Assembly: GCA_041497995.1 (NCBI GenBank)
Contig: JBGQHM010000301.1
Location: forward strand, 1-8,211
Length of the DNA: 8,211 nucleotides
Origin: DATKMS01 sp041497995
Lineage (GTDB): Bacteria; Desulfobacterota; Binatia; HRBIN30
Reading direction: 5' to 3'
The notes under the pieces were generated by a model that saw nothing but the letters and a program-made list of their open reading frames with translations, was not told the origin of the DNA and ran no database searches. The first letter of the stretch is position 1, and every line of letters starts with the position of its first letter. This document shows positions 6,623 through 8,211 of the stretch, one piece after another. A program made the translations under genes and the position numbers.

Positions 6623-6637
6623 GAGAGAGAACGTGCG

Positions 6638-6693
6638 CGTGTTCGTGCTGGTGCTCGTCGGAGGGAAACACCGAGCACGAACACGGCTGTTTT
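6638..6693 (+). terminator. Hairpin between gloB and cysE: terminator or leader structure
   Basis: A perfect 12-bp stem pairs 6638-6649 (CGTGTTCGTGCT) with 6674-6685 (AGCACGAACACG). Past one bulged G (6673) it continues for 4 bp (6650-6653 with 6669-6672), and a short CTC/GAG stem around GTCG lies inside. TTTT follows at 6690-6693, four nt after the stem, so the termination signal is imperfect. It could end the gloB transcript, act as a partial terminator, or shape the cysE leader. A shorter competing pairing (6651-6657 with 6672-6678) is possible. The cysE Shine-Dalgarno lies just outside the hairpin. Confidence 0.45.
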
Positions 6694-6700
6694 CAACTGT

Positions 6701-6706
6701 GAGGTG
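6701..6706 (+). promoter_or_regulatory. Shine-Dalgarno of cysE
   Basis: GAGGTG, 6 nt before the ATG at 6713. It supports this ATG over the in-frame GTG at 6704, which lies within the ribosome site itself. Confidence 0.7.
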
Positions 6707-6712
6707 AAGCAG

Positions 6713-7633
6713 ATGGCCCCAGTCCTGACGCAATACGAGGAGCTCGAAGCCGCCATCGACCGGATCGCAGCCAGTTACGGCCGCCACCAGGAGATCGACA
6801 GCCTCGAAAGCGCCGCACTTCCCAGTCGGCGCGCCGTGATCGAGGCGCTCAATCATTTGAAGCCGGTCGTCTACATGGGCTTCTACAGCACGCGCCCGCT
6901 GACCCGCGGTAATCTCCGTTACGCCATCAGCGAGCACCTGCACCCGGCGTACGAGATCTTGGTGGAACAGATCGGTCGCGCCGTGCACTACGAGCAGGCC
7001 TGCCACCGCACCACCGCGCCGCACGACGCAGGCTGGGCCGAAGCGGTGGTGATGCGCTTGTTCAACAAGCTCCCGGAGCTGCGCGCGCTGCTCAATCAGG
7101 ACGTGCTTGCGGCATTCGCCGGCGACCCGGCCGCCAAGAGTGTGGAGGAGATCATCTTCAGCTACCCGGCCATCCAGGCCATCAGCACGTATCGCATCGC
7201 GCACGAGCTCTACCACGAGGACGTGCCGATGATCCCGCGCATCCTCTCGGAGCACGCTCACGGCAAGACCGGCATCGACATCCATCCCGGCGCACAGATC
7301 GGCCGCGGCTTCTTCATCGACCACGGCACAGGCGTCGTCGTCGGCGAGACCTGTGTCATCGGCAACAACGTCAAGCTCTACCAAGGCGTCACGCTCGGCG
7401 CGCTGAGTCTGCCGCGCGACAGCGAGGGGGCTCTCATCCGCCACCGCAAGCGCCATCCCACCATCGAGGATAACGTCACCATCTACTCCGGCGCCACGAT
7501 TCTCGGCGGCGACACCGTCATCGGCGAGGGCTCGGTCATCGGCGGCAACGTGTGGTTGGTCGAGTCGATCCCGCCTCACAGCAAGGTCGTCTACGACGCG
7601 CAGCTGACGCACTCGCACGCCGACGACGCGTAA
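6713..7633 (+). CDS. cysE: Serine O-acetyltransferase, EpsC-like long form
   Basis: A 306-aa cytosolic enzyme that acetylates L-serine with acetyl-CoA to O-acetylserine, the committed step of cysteine synthesis. The N-terminal helical domain (about 1-155) leads into a left-handed beta-helix of hexapeptide repeats (about 185-290). The catalytic dyad is visible as Asp189 in DIHPGAQIGRG and His204 in IDHGTG, with the same 15-residue spacing as Asp143/His158 in the E. coli enzyme. GETCVIG follows with Glu212, and RHRKRHPTI at 243-251 is the usual loop before the last coils. The N-terminal domain is longer than in E. coli and fits the EpsC-like type. The C-terminus reads PPHSKVVYDAQ and ends DDA, without the AGVPAR stretch and final Ile that E. 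coli CysE uses to dock in CysK. It follows gloB by 90 bp, including a hairpin. Some members of this type serve exopolysaccharide loci, but no such genes are near. Confidence 0.94.
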   Translation: MAPVLTQYEELEAAIDRIAASYGRHQEIDSLESAALPSRRAVIEALNHLKPVVYMGFYSTRPLTRGNLRYAISEHLHPAYEILVEQIGRAVHYEQACHRTTAPHDAGWAEAVVMRLFNKLPELRALLNQDVLAAFAGDPAAKSVEEIIFSYPAIQAISTYRIAHELYHEDVPMIPRILSEHAHGKTGIDIHPGAQIGRGFFIDHGTGVVVGETCVIGNNVKLYQGVTLGALSLPRDSEGALIRHRKRHPTIEDNVTIYSGATILGGDTVIGEGSVIGGNVWLVESIPPHSKVVYDAQLTHSHADDA

Positions 7634-7648
7634 CGGTCCCCTTTCTCA

Positions 7649-7834
7649 ATGGATCGCGCTTCCTGGCTCCACCGCGCTGCACTTGTCATGGCGTTCGTCA
7701 GTTGCGCCGCACTGTCCGGATGCGGTGGTGGCAACTTGTTCATCGGCCGAACGCCCACGCCGACGGTGCCCCCTACTCTTACGCCAACGAGAACACCGAC
7801 AGGGACGCCCCTCCCGACCGTGCTCACGCACTAA
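7649..7834 (+). CDS. Small Thr/Pro-rich lipoprotein
   Basis: A 61-aa predicted secreted lipoprotein. The N-terminus has a short basic region (Arg3, His8, Arg9), a hydrophobic stretch (10-22) and the lipobox LSGC at 22-25. Signal peptidase II would therefore cut before Cys25 and leave a mature, lipid-anchored peptide of 37 aa. The mature part is GGGN, then a run of Thr-Pro units with Val, Leu, Arg and Gly (about 34-57). Such a tail looks like a flexible surface linker with nothing attached, so the gene may be a shortened remnant of a larger surface protein, or a real minimal lipoprotein. It starts 15 bp after cysE with no clear Shine-Dalgarno and may be coupled to it. Its stop overlaps the DUF309 gene by 4 bp. 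Function unknown. Confidence 0.65.
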   Translation: MDRASWLHRAALVMAFVSCAALSGCGGGNLFIGRTPTPTVPPTLTPTRTPTGTPLPTVLTH

Positions 7835-8211
7835 GGCCTGCGGCCAGGGCCCTTTCTGTGGCCCGCTCCCCGATGGGTCGCTCCGGGCTGCAAATCCGAC
7901 AGGCCGCTAGCCGCGTCCGCGAGTCGAAGCGCCGGGACCTGGACCGCAATCGCCGGCAGCTCATCGCGATCGAGCGGCCCGAAGTACTCCGCGAAGCGCT
8001 CGGCCACTCCCTTGAGATCCAGCCCGAGGAGCTGCGGTTGCAACGCGGCAGCCTGCCGCAGTTTGTCGAGGCCCGCCGCGGAAAGCGTGCGTGCGCCTGA
8101 GGCTACGCCCATGTGGATCTTCAGCAGGGCCGCTGCAATCTGAATCAGTCCTTGCAGCAACAGCGACGCCGCGGTGCCACGCGCCACCGCTGCCCACAGG
8201 CCTTCCCACGC
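7831..8211 (-). CDS. DUF309-family protein, 3' part only (start beyond window)
   Basis: The frame is open to the right edge, so the N-terminus is missing; 126 codons are visible before the stop. At the edge the reading is AWEGLWAAV, which matches the HExWExLW helix of DUF309 (COG1547). It is followed by LLLQGLIQIAAALLKIHMG, the second conserved helix of that family, then an Ala/Leu-rich helix ending GLDKLRQAA. The C-terminal third (from about residue 75 of the visible part) is less conserved and ends in a basic Gly/Arg/Pro-rich tail. DUF309 proteins are small, all-helical and of unknown function. A GTG at 8187 could serve as a start but would cut off the conserved Trp-Glu helix, so the true start is beyond the window. 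Convergent with the lipoprotein gene (4-bp overlap). Confidence 0.82.
   Translation of the reverse strand, partial: AWEGLWAAVARGTAASLLLQGLIQIAAALLKIHMGVASGARTLSAAGLDKLRQAAALQPQLLGLDLKGVAERFAEYFGPLDRDELPAIAVQVPALRLADAASGLSDLQPGATHRGAGHRKGPGRRP

Noticed and set aside
6620..6630. GA dinucleotide run after the gloB stop
   Set aside because: Only about five units; too short to treat as a phase-variable repeat, and not within a start or promoter that it could switch.
5957..7618. 553-aa open frame on the minus strand covering gloB and cysE
   Set aside because: It is antisense to two genes with complete catalytic motifs, its composition is rich in Arg/Asp/Val/Ala as expected from the reverse of GC-rich codons, and it shows no recognisable domain. 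A by-product of third-position G/C bias.
7847..7864. GGGCC/GGCCC hairpin (8-nt loop) just right of the lipoprotein stop
   Set aside because: Only 5 bp, no T-tract and inside the DUF309 coding region; GC-rich chance pairing is likely.
7961..8209. 82-aa minus-strand frame at the right edge
   Set aside because: A shifted reading of the DUF309 gene; the conserved Trp-Glu and LLQGLIQIAAALL helices are in the other frame.

Overview
This GC-rich window (I judge it above 60% GC; not counted) reads as an ordinary, densely packed bacterial chromosome. I see no tRNA, rRNA, CRISPR array, transposase or phage gene. Taxonomy cannot be fixed from one window. The CysE of the longer EpsC-like type, the Thr-Pro-rich lipoprotein tail and the codon bias towards G/C in third positions would suit an uncultured soil or sediment lineage of the deltaproteobacterial/Binatota sort. 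That is a guess, not a result.

Layout, left to right. A 17-bp perfect palindrome sits at the left edge. A HAD-superfamily hydrolase (minus strand) is transcribed away from uppP (plus strand), the undecaprenyl-diphosphatase that recycles the lipid carrier for cell-wall synthesis; 46 bp separate them. Next come two APC-superfamily amino acid permeases in tandem, 4 bp apart: one of the cationic amino acid transporter type and one of the LAT/SteT-like type. A good sigma-70-like promoter overlaps the uppP stop codon and should drive the permease pair. A LysR-family regulator on the minus strand meets the second permease tail to tail, with a 7-bp overlap.

The LysR gene faces away from a second plus-strand group across a 121-bp gap. 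That group is a small unnamed protein (89 aa), then gloB (glyoxalase II) with a strong Shine-Dalgarno, then a hairpin, then cysE (serine O-acetyltransferase), then a 61-aa Thr/Pro-rich lipoprotein. On the right edge, the 3' part of a DUF309-family gene on the minus strand overlaps the lipoprotein gene by 4 bp and runs off the window.

How the genes may work together. The permeases supply amino acids. CysE commits serine to cysteine, and cysteine feeds glutathione, the cofactor released by GloB. A loose amino-acid/thiol theme is therefore possible, with the LysR protein as the candidate local regulator, but this is inference from position. No striking new system is evident. The points most worth a second look are the small unnamed gene beside gloB, the apparently leaderless starts on both sides of the LysR intergenic region, the hairpin before cysE, the CysE tail, the altered HAD motif I and the minimal lipoprotein.
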